Source: an uncultured Phascolarctobacterium sp.
GTDB taxonomy: Bacteria > Bacillota > Negativicutes > Acidaminococcales > Acidaminococcaceae
Length of the DNA stretch: 64,000 bases
Reading direction: 5' to 3'
Assembly (NCBI GenBank): GCA_900541915.1
Contig: UQLS01000002.1
Span: 109,404 to 173,403 of the forward strand
The notes beneath the pieces are model-generated. The model worked only from the letters and a program-made list of their open reading frames with translations. It had not been told where the DNA came from and did not search any database. The translations under genes were made by a program, and so were the position numbers. Positions 23,760 through 31,902 of this stretch are shown here, one piece after another (position 1 is the first letter of the stretch; the number at the start of each line of letters is the position of its first letter).

Positions 23760-25414
23760 TGGCAAACTGGAACGGTTTAGTTATGACAGATAAGGGCATT
23801 GCTTTACAGTCCAAAGTACAAGCTGGTGAAGTTCTGAATATTACCAAGTTAAAGCTCGGCTCAGGAACATTACCTGAAGAAACAGATATACGAAAATTAA
23901 CAGACCTGATTAAGCCGGAACAAAATCTCGGCATTGGGGGCAGGGAACCGAATGGTGACTACTGTAAAATCAGTGCCACCATAAGTAATATTGGCTTAGA
24001 AGCCGGTTATTATGTTCGAGAGCTTGGCGTGTTTGCACAGGATCCGGATGACGGCGAGATTTTATATGCGTACACTACAGACGGCGCACCGGATTATCTT
24101 CCTGCAGAAGGCGGCAGCACAGTAATCAGTCAGGAATTTTCTGTAAATATCGCAGTAAGCGATACTGAGCAGATAAATGTTGAAATTGATCCGGGTGCAT
24201 TGGCTACTATGGGTTATGTACAGCTGCAGATTGATGAGCATAATGAGAATGCAGCGGCGCATGAACAAGCCTTTAATCAACATAATGCAGATGAAACAGC
24301 ACATTATGATATGACTGGTGCTACAGGCAGCAAAGCAGGGAAACGTGGTTTTGTACCAGCACCGCAAGCAGGGGATCAAAATAAAGCTTTATTTGGTAAT
24401 GGTACATACAAGCAGGTAGTTGAAACTATCAATGGCATAAAACCTGATGAAAATAATAATATTGATTTGAAGATGCAATTTTATAATTCTCTTACACAAT
24501 TAAGATTAACCAAAGAAACCACGTGGCAAGAAATTATAGATGCACTTCCTGTTTCTTCTGTATTGATTTTTCACGCCAATCCATCGAGTAGTAGTGCAAT
24601 ATATACACCTAATCTTGAATTACCGACATCGGGAACAATTATCGTAACAAGAAGTGTGGACGCCAATTATGCAACAGATATTCAACTGATTCCAGCTAAT
24701 AAAAATGTAGGTAGCCTAAAATACAATGCTATTTATGATAAATATAATGCTGAATTTTTAGGTTGGAAACAATATGTTGTAAGTGTAAATGGGATTAATG
24801 CTTCCAATGGCAATGTTGATTTAAATATGAAGTTTTATAACTCTTTAGCTCAACTTGGTCTAGAGCCATCAACAGTTACATTTCAAGATATAGCTAATGC
24901 TATGCCATTCAATTCTATGTTAGTATTCAATGTTGCGTCTACTCCCGGTACTTATTACACACCAAACCTTGATATTCCAGTTAAAAATGGCACTTTAATT
25001 ATTCAAAAAGGCACAGACAATATTTATAATATTGTTTTTAGATTGATACCCAACAATTCAAACAGTACTGTCCCTGTCGAATACATTGGAAGTTATAAGC
25101 CGTCAACACAAACATGGATTGGGTGGAATGCAGTAAATACAATTATTGAAAGTTATAAAAATGAAATGAGCTATTATTTTAAATATTCAAATGGCTGGGT
25201 TGAACAAGGTGGAACGGGTAACAGTAGCACAAGTGGGAGAGATGTAACATTGTTGGTGCCTATGATAAATACAAAATATTTTGCAAATGCTTTTGATAAT
25301 GGCATTGGTGAATATCAATATGTAGCTCAAAAAATCAGTACAACACAAATAAAAATTTTAGGAGGAACTGATCCTGCTGGATATGCTTGGGAAGTGAAGG
25401 GGTGGTATAAATGA
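23759..25414 (+). CDS. Tail fibre protein with duplicated module
   Basis: The 551-residue protein starts with a P2-gpH-type attachment domain (LVMTDKGIALQSKVQAGEVLNITKLKLGSG, residues ~7-36; YYVRELGVF ~84-92). Residues ~221-339 and ~341-459 are two tandem copies of a ~118-residue module; each has an INGI...NNxxDLxMxFYNSL entry, a YTPNLxxP strand and an LIPxN strand. The last ~90 residues form a separate aromatic tip ending near YAWEVKGWYK. The modules and tip probably bind the host surface. Confidence 0.85.
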   Translation: MANWNGLVMTDKGIALQSKVQAGEVLNITKLKLGSGTLPEETDIRKLTDLIKPEQNLGIGGREPNGDYCKISATISNIGLEAGYYVRELGVFAQDPDDGEILYAYTTDGAPDYLPAEGGSTVISQEFSVNIAVSDTEQINVEIDPGALATMGYVQLQIDEHNENAAAHEQAFNQHNADETAHYDMTGATGSKAGKRGFVPAPQAGDQNKALFGNGTYKQVVETINGIKPDENNNIDLKMQFYNSLTQLRLTKETTWQEIIDALPVSSVLIFHANPSSSSAIYTPNLELPTSGTIIVTRSVDANYATDIQLIPANKNVGSLKYNAIYDKYNAEFLGWKQYVVSVNGINASNGNVDLNMKFYNSLAQLGLEPSTVTFQDIANAMPFNSMLVFNVASTPGTYYTPNLDIPVKNGTLIIQKGTDNIYNIVFRLIPNNSNSTVPVEYIGSYKPSTQTWIGWNAVNTIIESYKNEMSYYFKYSNGWVEQGGTGNSSTSGRDVTLLVPMINTKYFANAFDNGIGEYQYVAQKISTTQIKILGGTDPAGYAWEVKGWYK

Positions 25415-25935
25415 TAGGTAGAAAAATTGAAAAAATAGTTATTCAAAATGAAGATGGTAGTCATTCTACTGTTTATGATACTGAGCAGTATCGTACAGCT
25501 GCTGAATGGTGCAATACCAACAGAGCTGTTATTACAGACAAAGGCGAATACTTTGAAGTAGAAGAAATAGCCAAACCTACACTTGCCGAGTTGAAAACAT
25601 CTAAGTTGGTAGAACTAAAAACGCAAAGAGATACAGCAGAGGTTTTGCCTATCGAATATAATGGAAATAGTTACGACTATGATGAAAAAGCGAGAGATAG
25701 AATTAACGCTGCTATTATTGCTTTGGAACTGCAAGGCGAAGAAGCAACAATCGAGTGGACTTTAGCTGATAATGGCACAGCTACTGTAACAGCAGCTGAC
25801 TTAAAAGCAGTTATTGCAGCCGTGGCGTTTAGAAGTAACAAACTACACATTGCGTACCGTACAGCTAAGGAAAAAGTAGAAGCGGCAAAGTTTAAAGAAG
25901 ATCTGGACACGATTTTATTGGAGGTTCGCCCATGA
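25411..25935 (+). CDS. DUF4376-type fibre-associated protein
   Basis: The 174-residue protein starts in an ATGA overlap with the fibre gene. The C-terminal part has KLVELKTQRDTAEVLPIEYNGNSYDYDEKARDRINAAI then EWTLADNGTATVTAADLKAVIAAVAFRSNKLHIAYR, the DUF4376 pattern. Proteins of this type follow fibre genes and may help fold or attach the fibre. The N-terminal ~60 residues (QNEDGSHSTVYDTEQYRTAAEW) are typical of the same group. Confidence 0.8.
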   Translation: MIGRKIEKIVIQNEDGSHSTVYDTEQYRTAAEWCNTNRAVITDKGEYFEVEEIAKPTLAELKTSKLVELKTQRDTAEVLPIEYNGNSYDYDEKARDRINAAIIALELQGEEATIEWTLADNGTATVTAADLKAVIAAVAFRSNKLHIAYRTAKEKVEAAKFKEDLDTILLEVRP

Positions 25936-26411
25936 ACATTTTTTTACAAATAAAAGACAGTGTACTTGATTTTCTTCTGCAGCTGAAACCGACAGGGGCA
26001 GAACAGTATCTTATGAGCATTGGAGCAGTAATCGGTCTTTTCTTCAGCCTGGCTGTTGGTGGCATGGACAAGATGATTTATGCATTAATTGCTTTGAGCA
26101 TTATCGATTATGCAACAGGTATGTTTACCGCTTTTAAAACTGGGCAGTGGGACAGCTCTACCGGCTTCCGAGGAATTTTAAAGAAGTTTGTAATTTTTGC
26201 TGTTGTTGCTTTATGCAATATCATTGATACAGCCATGAATATGCATATCCTTCGGCAGATGGCAATCTGTGCTTATGCGCTCAATGAAGCTGGCAGCATT
26301 ATTGAGAATATTGACCGTGCCGGTTACGGTCAGTACATACCGGATGTTATCCGGAACGCATTAGCACGGCTGACGGAAAAAGCAGAAGAAGGAGAACTGA
26401 AAAGGAGATAA
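25932..26411 (+). CDS. Holin, toxin secretion/phage lysis holin family
   Basis: The 159-residue protein has three to four hydrophobic segments (about residues 28-48, 51-66, 86-105) and the family signature LIALSIIDYATGMFTAFKTGQWDSSTGFRGILKKF. The holin family inserts in the inner membrane and lets the lysin reach peptidoglycan. It starts in ATGA overlap with the previous gene and is followed 6 nt later by the candidate lysin. Confidence 0.9.
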   Translation: MNIFLQIKDSVLDFLLQLKPTGAEQYLMSIGAVIGLFFSLAVGGMDKMIYALIALSIIDYATGMFTAFKTGQWDSSTGFRGILKKFVIFAVVALCNIIDTAMNMHILRQMAICAYALNEAGSIIENIDRAGYGQYIPDVIRNALARLTEKAEEGELKRR

Positions 26412-26417
26412 GAGAAA

Positions 26418-27035
26418 ATGGATATGCGTAAAATTTTAGCTGAAGAAATTGCAAAAGGCATTATTACTACCGGCGTTGAAGGTCCGTTTGATGCGGTTAG
26501 CTGCAGTACTGCCGGTGATTATCCAAGCATGGGCTGCTCTCAATGGGAAGGTAGCAGAGGCAATACTTTGTTAAGTTACATTGACGGTGGCCAGCAGTTT
26601 ATTGGAAGGTCTTATTCTGACATTGTGAACAGCGGCGAACTGGGGCAGCTTAAAGCTTTAATCGGTAGTGAACAAGGTAAAACTGCGCAGCAGATGATTT
26701 TGGCAGGCGATTGCTTGACTTACGTAGACACTTTGCAGCAAGTACCTGATTTGGATGATACTCGCTGCCTTATTTACGCCGGTATTTGGTGTCCGACCAG
26801 TCACAGCGTTGTTTACCAGTTCTTGCGGAACAGATGCAATACTAATAACCTGCGAAGCTTGGTAGTGCTGCGAGATTTATTCATGACGCAATACTATCGT
26901 TCCGCTGGTGTCGAAGAACAATATGCTGCAGGATATGCCAACAGAGCTACCATTACATATAACTATGTTGCGGGTATTGATTTGACTACACCATACGGAA
27001 TACCGCCTTATGGTGAAGCTGGTAACGGCAGATAA
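26418..27035 (+). CDS. Candidate endolysin (lysozyme-like), 205 aa
   Basis: The gene follows the holin and has an AAGGAGATAAGAGA ribosome-binding site. The segment DYPSMGCSQWEGSRGNTLLSYIDGG resembles the catalytic-domain entry of Clostridium phage lysozyme-like endolysins (ISIGKVQWHG-RALNLL type), preceded by a helix with a Glu at VEGPF. No signal peptide is seen, so it needs the holin. Identification is by position and partial motif; direct peptidoglycan cleavage is not shown. An alternative is a non-enzymatic virion protein. Confidence 0.6.
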   Translation: MDMRKILAEEIAKGIITTGVEGPFDAVSCSTAGDYPSMGCSQWEGSRGNTLLSYIDGGQQFIGRSYSDIVNSGELGQLKALIGSEQGKTAQQMILAGDCLTYVDTLQQVPDLDDTRCLIYAGIWCPTSHSVVYQFLRNRCNTNNLRSLVVLRDLFMTQYYRSAGVEEQYAAGYANRATITYNYVAGIDLTTPYGIPPYGEAGNGR

Positions 27036-27059
27036 CAATAATTTGAAAGGATGATAAAA

Positions 27060-27356
27060 ATGACTATGACTGCAAAAGAAAAAGTTGAAAGAGATTTACA
27101 AAACATTGAGGCTGCTATGAAACAGCTGAGAGCTGATGTAGAATTACTTGGTGATGAAGAAAAAGCGGAACTGAAAGAAAAAATCCGCAAGTATCTTGGT
27201 AAATTTTCTGATGAAATTGAGAAAATCAAAGAGCTTGACCGTACTTTAACCGAGAAGCTCGGCAAGTATGGAAAACGTTTTCTGTATGCCTGCATCGGTA
27301 TTTTGGCCATTGCCGGAATTGACAAGCTAATCGGCTACATCAAAAATTTATTCTAA
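27060..27356 (+). CDS. Small coiled-coil protein with C-terminal membrane anchor
   Basis: ATG 27060 is favoured over ATG 27051 since GAAAGG (27045-27050) would abut the earlier ATG. The 98-residue product is mostly a charged amphipathic helix (KVERDLQNIEAAMKQL...KLGKYGK) with a hydrophobic end (FLYACIGILAIAGIDKLIGYI). It lies in the lysis cassette directly before a terminator, so it may be a holin partner (antiholin/pinholin) or an envelope-linked helper. No family recognised. Confidence 0.6.
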   Translation: MTMTAKEKVERDLQNIEAAMKQLRADVELLGDEEKAELKEKIRKYLGKFSDEIEKIKELDRTLTEKLGKYGKRFLYACIGILAIAGIDKLIGYIKNLF

Positions 27357-27366
27357 AATAAAAAAG

Positions 27367-27402
27367 AAATCCCTAAGTCATTATTGGCTTAGGGATTTTT
27401 TT
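27367..27402 (+). terminator. Intrinsic terminator of the late operon
   Basis: AAATCCCTAAG (27367-27377) pairs perfectly over 11 bp with CTTAGGGATTT (27388-27398), followed by TTTT. The next gene starts only 18 bases later, so it must have limited read-through or depend on a promoter hidden in this area. Confidence 0.9.
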
Positions 27403-27419
27403 CTGTTTAGGAGGACGTT

Positions 27420-27992
27420 ATGGATGTTGAGAGAAAATATAAAATTTGTAAGTATTTCATTATCGCTTGTATTATTGGAGTTGCTGGCTATTGCATATAT
27501 GATGTATTAAAACCTGCAGAAAAAACTCCAATCATAAAATCCGAACAGCTGCAGAGTACTGACCAAATAAAAAAAGCTGCTGGTAGTGCTGGTGTCAGCC
27601 TTTCGGATGAACAGAGTAAAATTATCCATGATAAAGTCCAGGATGCAAAGCCCGCAGGCAGTGTGTCTGCTACGGTCGGTACCGTCCAGCAGGTAGCCGA
27701 ACAGCAGCGACAGCAGCAGGGCAGCGACTTTGCGCCGGTAGTGTCTGACAATAATTTATCCAAACTTCCGGAAGATACTCCTATAGAGCTGAAGCAATAC
27801 CACATATATGCCGCTCCTAAAGTACAGCACGAAGTCGGTCTGAAGCTTGATCAGGAAAGCGGCAGTCATATCTCTGGTATCAGCTACGGTATTAAAAGAA
27901 GAATTACCGAAAAAGGTCAGTACGTAGGCGCGCGGGTAGATTATGACTGGCGGGATAAAGAGGCTGCCGTTTGGGCCACATATAGTTGGTGA
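27420..27992 (+). CDS. Membrane-anchored prophage protein with periplasmic domain, 190 aa
   Basis: AGGAGGACGTT precedes ATG 27420. A single hydrophobic segment (about residues 12-30) is followed by a Gln/Ala-rich linker (VAEQQRQQQGSDFAP) and a C-terminal ~70 residues of beta-rich sequence ending GARVDYDWRDKEAAVWATYSW. It is the last phage gene, after the late terminator, which suits either a lysogenic-conversion gene or an envelope-disrupting lysis factor in a diderm host. It lacks a lipobox. No family recognised. Confidence 0.6.
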   Translation: MDVERKYKICKYFIIACIIGVAGYCIYDVLKPAEKTPIIKSEQLQSTDQIKKAAGSAGVSLSDEQSKIIHDKVQDAKPAGSVSATVGTVQQVAEQQRQQQGSDFAPVVSDNNLSKLPEDTPIELKQYHIYAAPKVQHEVGLKLDQESGSHISGISYGIKRRITEKGQYVGARVDYDWRDKEAAVWATYSW

Positions 27993-28008
27993 ATTAGTAA
28001 ATTATTGG

Positions 28009-28052
28009 TTGGTACATGGTTGGTACAGTTGACCGGCGGTTTTGTTGGTACA
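28009..28052 (+). repeat. Three direct TTGGTACA repeats at the prophage right end
   Basis: Copies at 28009-28016, 28020-28027 and 28045-28052; the first two lie in a near-perfect 11-bp tandem (TTGGTTGGTAC/ATGGTTGGTAC). They sit within 100 bases of the tRNA-Arg 3' end, where tyrosine integrases usually have arm-type binding sites. Confidence 0.6.
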
Positions 28053-28063
28053 GAACAAAAAGA

Positions 28064-28091
28064 AAAGGCACAGAAACAAGTCTGTGCCTTT
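28064..28091. terminator. Bidirectional intrinsic terminator
   Basis: AAAGGCACAGA (28064-28074) pairs perfectly over 11 bp with TCTGTGCCTTT (28081-28091). The plus strand continues ATTTTTA, and the minus strand runs into CCTTTTCTTTTT, so it can end both the last prophage gene and the tRNA operon. Confidence 0.85.
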
Positions 28092-28099
28092 ATTTTTAA

Positions 28100-28176
<77 letters not shown>

Positions 28177-28182
28177 ATGAAA

Positions 28183-28256
28183 TGGAGCGGGCGATGGGAA
28201 TCGAACCCACAACATCAGCTTGGAAGGCTGAGGTTTTACCACTAAACTACACCCGC
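28183..28256 (-). tRNA. tRNA-Gly (anticodon TCC)
   Basis: Acceptor GCGGGTG/CGCCCGC, anticodon loop CTTCCAA, T-loop TTCGATT, and an encoded CCA. It lies 6 nt from tRNA-Arg in the same operon. Confidence 0.97.
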
Positions 28257-28274
28257 AATTTATAATTGTAAGTC

Positions 28275-28351
28275 TGGTCGGAGCGGCAGGATTTGAACCT
28301 GCGACCCCCTGCTCCCAAGGCAGGTGCTCTACCAAACTGAGCCACGCCCCG
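28275..28351 (-). tRNA. tRNA-Pro (anticodon TGG)
   Basis: Acceptor CGGGGCG/CGCTCCG, anticodon loop CTTGGGA, T-loop TTCAAAT, and an encoded CCA. It is the first gene of the three-tRNA operon, directly after a consensus promoter. Confidence 0.97.
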
Positions 28352-28363
28352 AATACAAAGAGT

Positions 28364-28392
28364 ATTATACAGGGTTTAAAATTAAAAGTCAA
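28364..28392 (-). promoter_or_regulatory. Promoter of the tRNA-Pro/Gly/Arg operon
   Basis: On the minus strand TTGACT (28392-28387) and TATAAT (28369-28364) are 17 bp apart, close to the sigma-70 consensus, and point into tRNA-Pro 12 bases further on. Confidence 0.85.
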
Positions 28393-28420
28393 TACTTTTT
28401 AGCTATTGGCTGTTATCTCT

Positions 28421-28867
28421 TTACTTACCTTTAAGTTTTTTATAAACACTATGATATTTTTGGGGTATATCTTCTATTGCATATGATTCATGAACTTTAC
28501 ATGACCCCGCTTTGGCAGCTGTTTCATAGTACCATACCTTGTAGTCCAAAATTTTTAAGGTTTGCTGAAGCTGTTCGATTTGTTTTTGTACTGTTTTTTG
28601 CCGCTGCTGAACGAGAGCCAGACGCTCAGATATTGTGCTGTCGCCTTGGGAAGCTAATTCCATAAAGTATTTTATTTCTTTAATGGACATACCAGTTTTT
28701 TTCAGACAGTCGATTATAGTTAAAATTTCTAAATCTGTATCGGTAAACATACGTATACCGTTTTCTGAACGTAAAAGAAAAGGCAGCAGGCCTTCCTTAT
28801 CATAATACCGAAGGGCAGAAGGAGAGAGATTGGCTTTTTGAGCAGCCTGTCCGATTGTATAAGCCAT
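28421..28867 (-). CDS. MerR-family transcriptional regulator
   Basis: The 148-residue protein begins at ATG 28867 with AGAGGTGATAATA upstream; longer starts have no ribosome-binding site. The winged HTH reads YTIGQAAQKANLSPSALRYYDKEGLLPF, followed by the MerR dimerisation helix (ERLALVQQRQKTVQKQIEQL). The C-terminal part is short with one Cys and no metal-binding pattern, so a small-molecule or stress sensor of the YyaN/AdhR subgroup is likely. It faces away from a secreted-protein gene across a 164-base gap that could hold its operator. Confidence 0.9.
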   Translation of the reverse strand: MAYTIGQAAQKANLSPSALRYYDKEGLLPFLLRSENGIRMFTDTDLEILTIIDCLKKTGMSIKEIKYFMELASQGDSTISERLALVQQRQKTVQKQIEQLQQTLKILDYKVWYYETAAKAGSCKVHESYAIEDIPQKYHSVYKKLKGK

Positions 28868-29031
28868 TATTATCACCTCTGTAACATTTTCTGCTATAAG
28901 CGTAGCAGGATTAGTCTTCAAAGTCCAATGAATGATTTGTGAAATACTTAGAAAAGCAGGAAAAAACGTATCAGACAGATAATATTAACTTAGATTATTT
29001 TGTTTACAATGGCGTAGAGGAGGGAAATAAA

Positions 29032-29496
29032 ATGATGGTACATGATTTAGAAAAGAAAACGATGGCGTTGCTGTTATGTTTGTTAATAGGAAGCAGTATT
29101 TTTGCTGCACCTACAGATGCTAAGCCAAAGAATGACCCTAAGCCGCCGGTAAAACATGCTAAACAAGTACATCACGAAAAACATAAAAACTGCGGTGATA
29201 TCGTGCGCGATGTATTGCGGGCAGACAGACATGATTTTGACCGCGCCTGTCATGCCGGGATGACCTTGGAAGATTATATTGTTGCCAAATATATTGCCGA
29301 AAGTATTGGCGGTGATTTTACAGATATTTTCCGTATGCAGAAAAATGGTAAGCCCTATAAAGAAATTTGCAAAGCACACGGAATTAATTGGGGCAGTGTG
29401 CGCATACATTTAAATGATAAATATGAGCGGATGAACAGTGATGCAGTTGCTGCCGGATTAGTAATGTGGGGCCTGCATGAAATATTGCATTGGTAA
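29032..29496 (+). CDS. Secreted protein of unknown function, 154 aa
   Basis: ATG 29032 has GAGGAGGG upstream, so the longer frame from 28939 is not used. A signal peptide is clear (KKTMALLLCLLIGSSIFAAPTDA). The mature part has a basic, His/Pro-rich linker (KPPVKHAKQVHHEKHK) and a helical C-terminal domain with DFTDIFRMQKNGKPYKEICKAHGINWGSV. That last piece has the look of a short helical repeat, but no family was recognised. Exported to the periplasm or surface. Confidence 0.75.
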   Translation: MMVHDLEKKTMALLLCLLIGSSIFAAPTDAKPKNDPKPPVKHAKQVHHEKHKNCGDIVRDVLRADRHDFDRACHAGMTLEDYIVAKYIAESIGGDFTDIFRMQKNGKPYKEICKAHGINWGSVRIHLNDKYERMNSDAVAAGLVMWGLHEILHW

Positions 29497-29631
29497 CGAT
29501 GGCGTAAATAGAACTTTATATGTGAATTTTTTTCGAACTGTCCTTAGGCAGAAGGATATTTTCTAAACTTATGGAATGATATACAAAGATTGAGTGTGGC
29601 GGTAAAAAATTACTTAGCTGGAGGCGATTTT

Positions 29632-30285
29632 ATGAAAAAGAAAGTATTGGCTTTAACTGCTGTTATGGCATTAGGTATATTTTCCGCAGCTGCTGCTAAT
29701 GATAATGTAACTTTTTCCAAACCGGTAAGATTATTGAAGCCTAATGTAGAAAGCAGTTTTGAAAAAGATTTTGAGTGGAATGATGTTGATTATTCTGTTA
29801 AGGAGAAAAATAATCAGCTGATTTTTGAATTTAATGATAATAAGTTTAGAGAAAAGCATGATATTAAAGGCTATCATGTGACTGGTGCGGAAATCGGCGA
29901 TTTAAATGGTGACAATTATCCTGAGATTTTTGTATATCTTAAGGCGGATGAAATGGGCAATCAGATGAAGCTTATAGGTTATTCAAGCAATAACGGCAAA
30001 TCTATGAGCCAGGTATATTTGCCGCAGCCGGATGAAGTTGCTGATGCGACTGCATATCAAGGCTTTAGAGGTTTTGACGAAATGAGTATTATAGAAAATA
30101 ATTTCTGCAGAAGATTTCCTGTTATTGAAAATAAAGACGGAGCTCTGTATATGAACGGTATGATGCGTCAGATTCAATACAAGCTGGTCGATGGCGAAGC
30201 CTGCCGCAGACTGGAAATAGACCGTTATTATGAGTATCCTATTATGATGGAAAAATACTCAGAGCTATTTGCCGATAATTCCTGA
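29632..30285 (+). CDS. Secreted PliI-like lysozyme inhibitor candidate
   Basis: ATG 29632 follows CTGGAGGCGATTTT; the longer ORF from 29590 lacks a ribosome-binding site. The 217-residue protein has a signal peptide (KKKVLALTAVMALGIFSAAAA). The mature part contains VTGAEIGDLNGDNYPEIFVYL, YSSNNGKSMSQVYLP, YQGFRGFDEMSIIENNFCRRFP and RQIQYKLVDGEACRRLEI, a set of motifs that I associate with proteins annotated as periplasmic PliI-family inhibitors of I-type lysozyme. The DLNGDNYPE loop can bind calcium. The role is inferred from recalled family likeness. Confidence 0.6.
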   Translation: MKKKVLALTAVMALGIFSAAAANDNVTFSKPVRLLKPNVESSFEKDFEWNDVDYSVKEKNNQLIFEFNDNKFREKHDIKGYHVTGAEIGDLNGDNYPEIFVYLKADEMGNQMKLIGYSSNNGKSMSQVYLPQPDEVADATAYQGFRGFDEMSIIENNFCRRFPVIENKDGALYMNGMMRQIQYKLVDGEACRRLEIDRYYEYPIMMEKYSELFADNS

Positions 30286-30310
30286 GCTGTTAAGAGTTAT
30301 TTGATAGATA

Positions 30311-30343
30311 AAGACCTGCTGATATTTGATATTGGCAGGTCTT
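30311..30343 (+). terminator. Hairpin between two secreted-protein genes (weak terminator)
   Basis: AAGACCTGC (30311-30319) pairs with GCAGGTCTT (30335-30343) with a 15-nt loop that can itself fold. Only GTTGTTG follows, so termination would be weak. Confidence 0.45.
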
Positions 30344-30366
30344 GTTGTTGAAATGGAGGCAGCGTT

Positions 30367-31443
30367 ATGCAGAAAATATTTGCTATGTTTTTAACGTTGG
30401 TATGCAGCTGTGTTTTTGTAGGAAATACTTATGCGGAGAATATATTAAAACCTCAGCAGGAACAGATGAAAATGTTTTTATCGGAAAAATTTCCTGACAG
30501 CAGGATTAGTGAGGTAATCAGCAGTCATTACCAATTTACGGATGAAGAAAGTAACGCCACGCATTATAACTACAATTATGTAGATCTGAATGATGATGGA
30601 CAGCAGGAAATATTTGTTGTTGTCAGCGGGCCATATACCAGCGGCAGTGGCGGCAGCAGTGCTTTGCTGCTGGAAGAAAAACAGCATAAATTGCAGGTAC
30701 GCAGTGCTTTTACTTTGGTAAATACTCCTGTTATTATTACAGAAGATAAAAAGCATGACTATAAAAGTTTGGTATTTCCATATTATGGCGGCGGGCAGCC
30801 TTACAGCTTGTCATTAATAGAATATAATGGAAAGAATTATCCTAATGTAAATGACGGGATCGTAGTTGATAAAAATAAACAGTTTATTGGTAACATGATT
30901 TTGGCAGATAAAACTGATGAAAATAGTTTTAGCGGCTGGAAGGTATTAACTGACAATAACTTTTATGGTATAGAAAGAAAAGCATTTGGGACAGATATAA
31001 TTTTTCCGATTTTGACAGACCATCCGGGAGAATTAACGCGTCAATATGCTAATCAATCTTTGAAAAATACTGCGCTGCATTTGTATCGAGAGAATGTTGG
31101 AGCAACTGTGGATTATGCAGTAACCTGCAATACTAAAAAATTGCTGAGTACGCTATATGCAGCAAAAAAAGCTGACGGTACAGTAAAATTAGCTGCGCTT
31201 AACATGGAAATGGGCAGAGCTAAAGAGCTGACACTGTCTGATATATTTAAGAATCCTGCAAGATTAGCTGCGTTAACAGGTTGGGATAATACAGATGATA
31301 TGCTGTTCTGCTTTACTGATGATGGAATAATTTTTATCAAGCCAGCGTGTGACAGTAATGTTTATGGTTATGAAGCAGTTAATTTAAGTTTGCAGGAAAT
31401 AAAGCCGTATCTTAAAAAGGGCTGGAAGAAAAAATTGTTCTAA
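30367..31443 (+). CDS. Secreted protein with EF-hand-like loop, 358 aa
   Basis: The product has a signal peptide (FAMFLTLVCSCVFVGNTYA). At about residues 73-82 it carries DLNDDGQQEIFVVV, the same acidic loop type as the preceding secreted protein. The C-terminal half, with an LTLSDIFKNPARLAAL segment followed by FCFTDDGIIFIKPACDSNVYGYEAVNLSLQEIKPYLKKG, resembles the DUF3298/RsiV-type domain (HLTLxDLF...F.Y.P.EIAPYAxGxxxVxI). That suggests a peptidoglycan- or sugar-related envelope function, without certainty. It lies in a run of three exported-protein genes. Confidence 0.65.
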   Translation: MQKIFAMFLTLVCSCVFVGNTYAENILKPQQEQMKMFLSEKFPDSRISEVISSHYQFTDEESNATHYNYNYVDLNDDGQQEIFVVVSGPYTSGSGGSSALLLEEKQHKLQVRSAFTLVNTPVIITEDKKHDYKSLVFPYYGGGQPYSLSLIEYNGKNYPNVNDGIVVDKNKQFIGNMILADKTDENSFSGWKVLTDNNFYGIERKAFGTDIIFPILTDHPGELTRQYANQSLKNTALHLYRENVGATVDYAVTCNTKKLLSTLYAAKKADGTVKLAALNMEMGRAKELTLSDIFKNPARLAALTGWDNTDDMLFCFTDDGIIFIKPACDSNVYGYEAVNLSLQEIKPYLKKGWKKKLF

Positions 31444-31479
31444 TTTTGTTTCAGACAGAAAATATAATAAGAGGTAAAA

Positions 31480-31902
31480 ATGATAGTTATTGCTTGTGTG
31501 GATAATAATATGGGCATGCTTTTTAATCAAAGAAGGCAGAGCCAGGATAGGTTGCTGCGTGAGAAAATCTTGCAGCGTTGTGAAGGTAAAAAGCTTTGGA
31601 TGAATGCATACAGTTATAAGCAGTTTGAGAAACAGATTGAAAATAAAGATATTAATATATGTGTTTCCGAAGACTTTTTAACCAGAGCTGAAGCAGAAGA
31701 TTACTGCTTTGTAGAAAATGCAGATGTCGCAAATTGTAGTGATAAAATTGAGCAGATAATTCTTTTTTGCTGGAACAGAGATTATCCGGCTGATTTCTAT
31801 TTCACAGTGCCTGTTCATAATAAGCCTTGGCGATTGCTTAGTCGGGAGGATTTCTGCGGTTCATCCCATGAAAAGATAACGGAGGAGGTTTATAGCAGAT
31901 GA
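31480..31902 (+). CDS. Conserved cytoplasmic protein upstream of nuclease, 140 aa
   Basis: AAGAGGTAAAA precedes ATG 31480. The protein has no signal peptide and begins IVIACVDNNMGMLFNQRRQSQDRLLREKI, followed by KLWMNAYSYKQF and a C-terminal WRLLSREDFCGSSHEKITEEVY. Similar proteins in Clostridia carry an unexplained ribonuclease Z label, but the zinc-binding HxHxDH motif of RNase Z is absent, so that name is not used. It overlaps the secreted nuclease gene by 4 bases, suggesting coupled production and perhaps linked function. Confidence 0.65.
   Translation: MIVIACVDNNMGMLFNQRRQSQDRLLREKILQRCEGKKLWMNAYSYKQFEKQIENKDINICVSEDFLTRAEAEDYCFVENADVANCSDKIEQIILFCWNRDYPADFYFTVPVHNKPWRLLSREDFCGSSHEKITEEVYSR

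Noticed and set aside
31480..31902. Ribonuclease Z
   Set aside because: The HxHxDH zinc motif and metallo-beta-lactamase fold pattern are missing.
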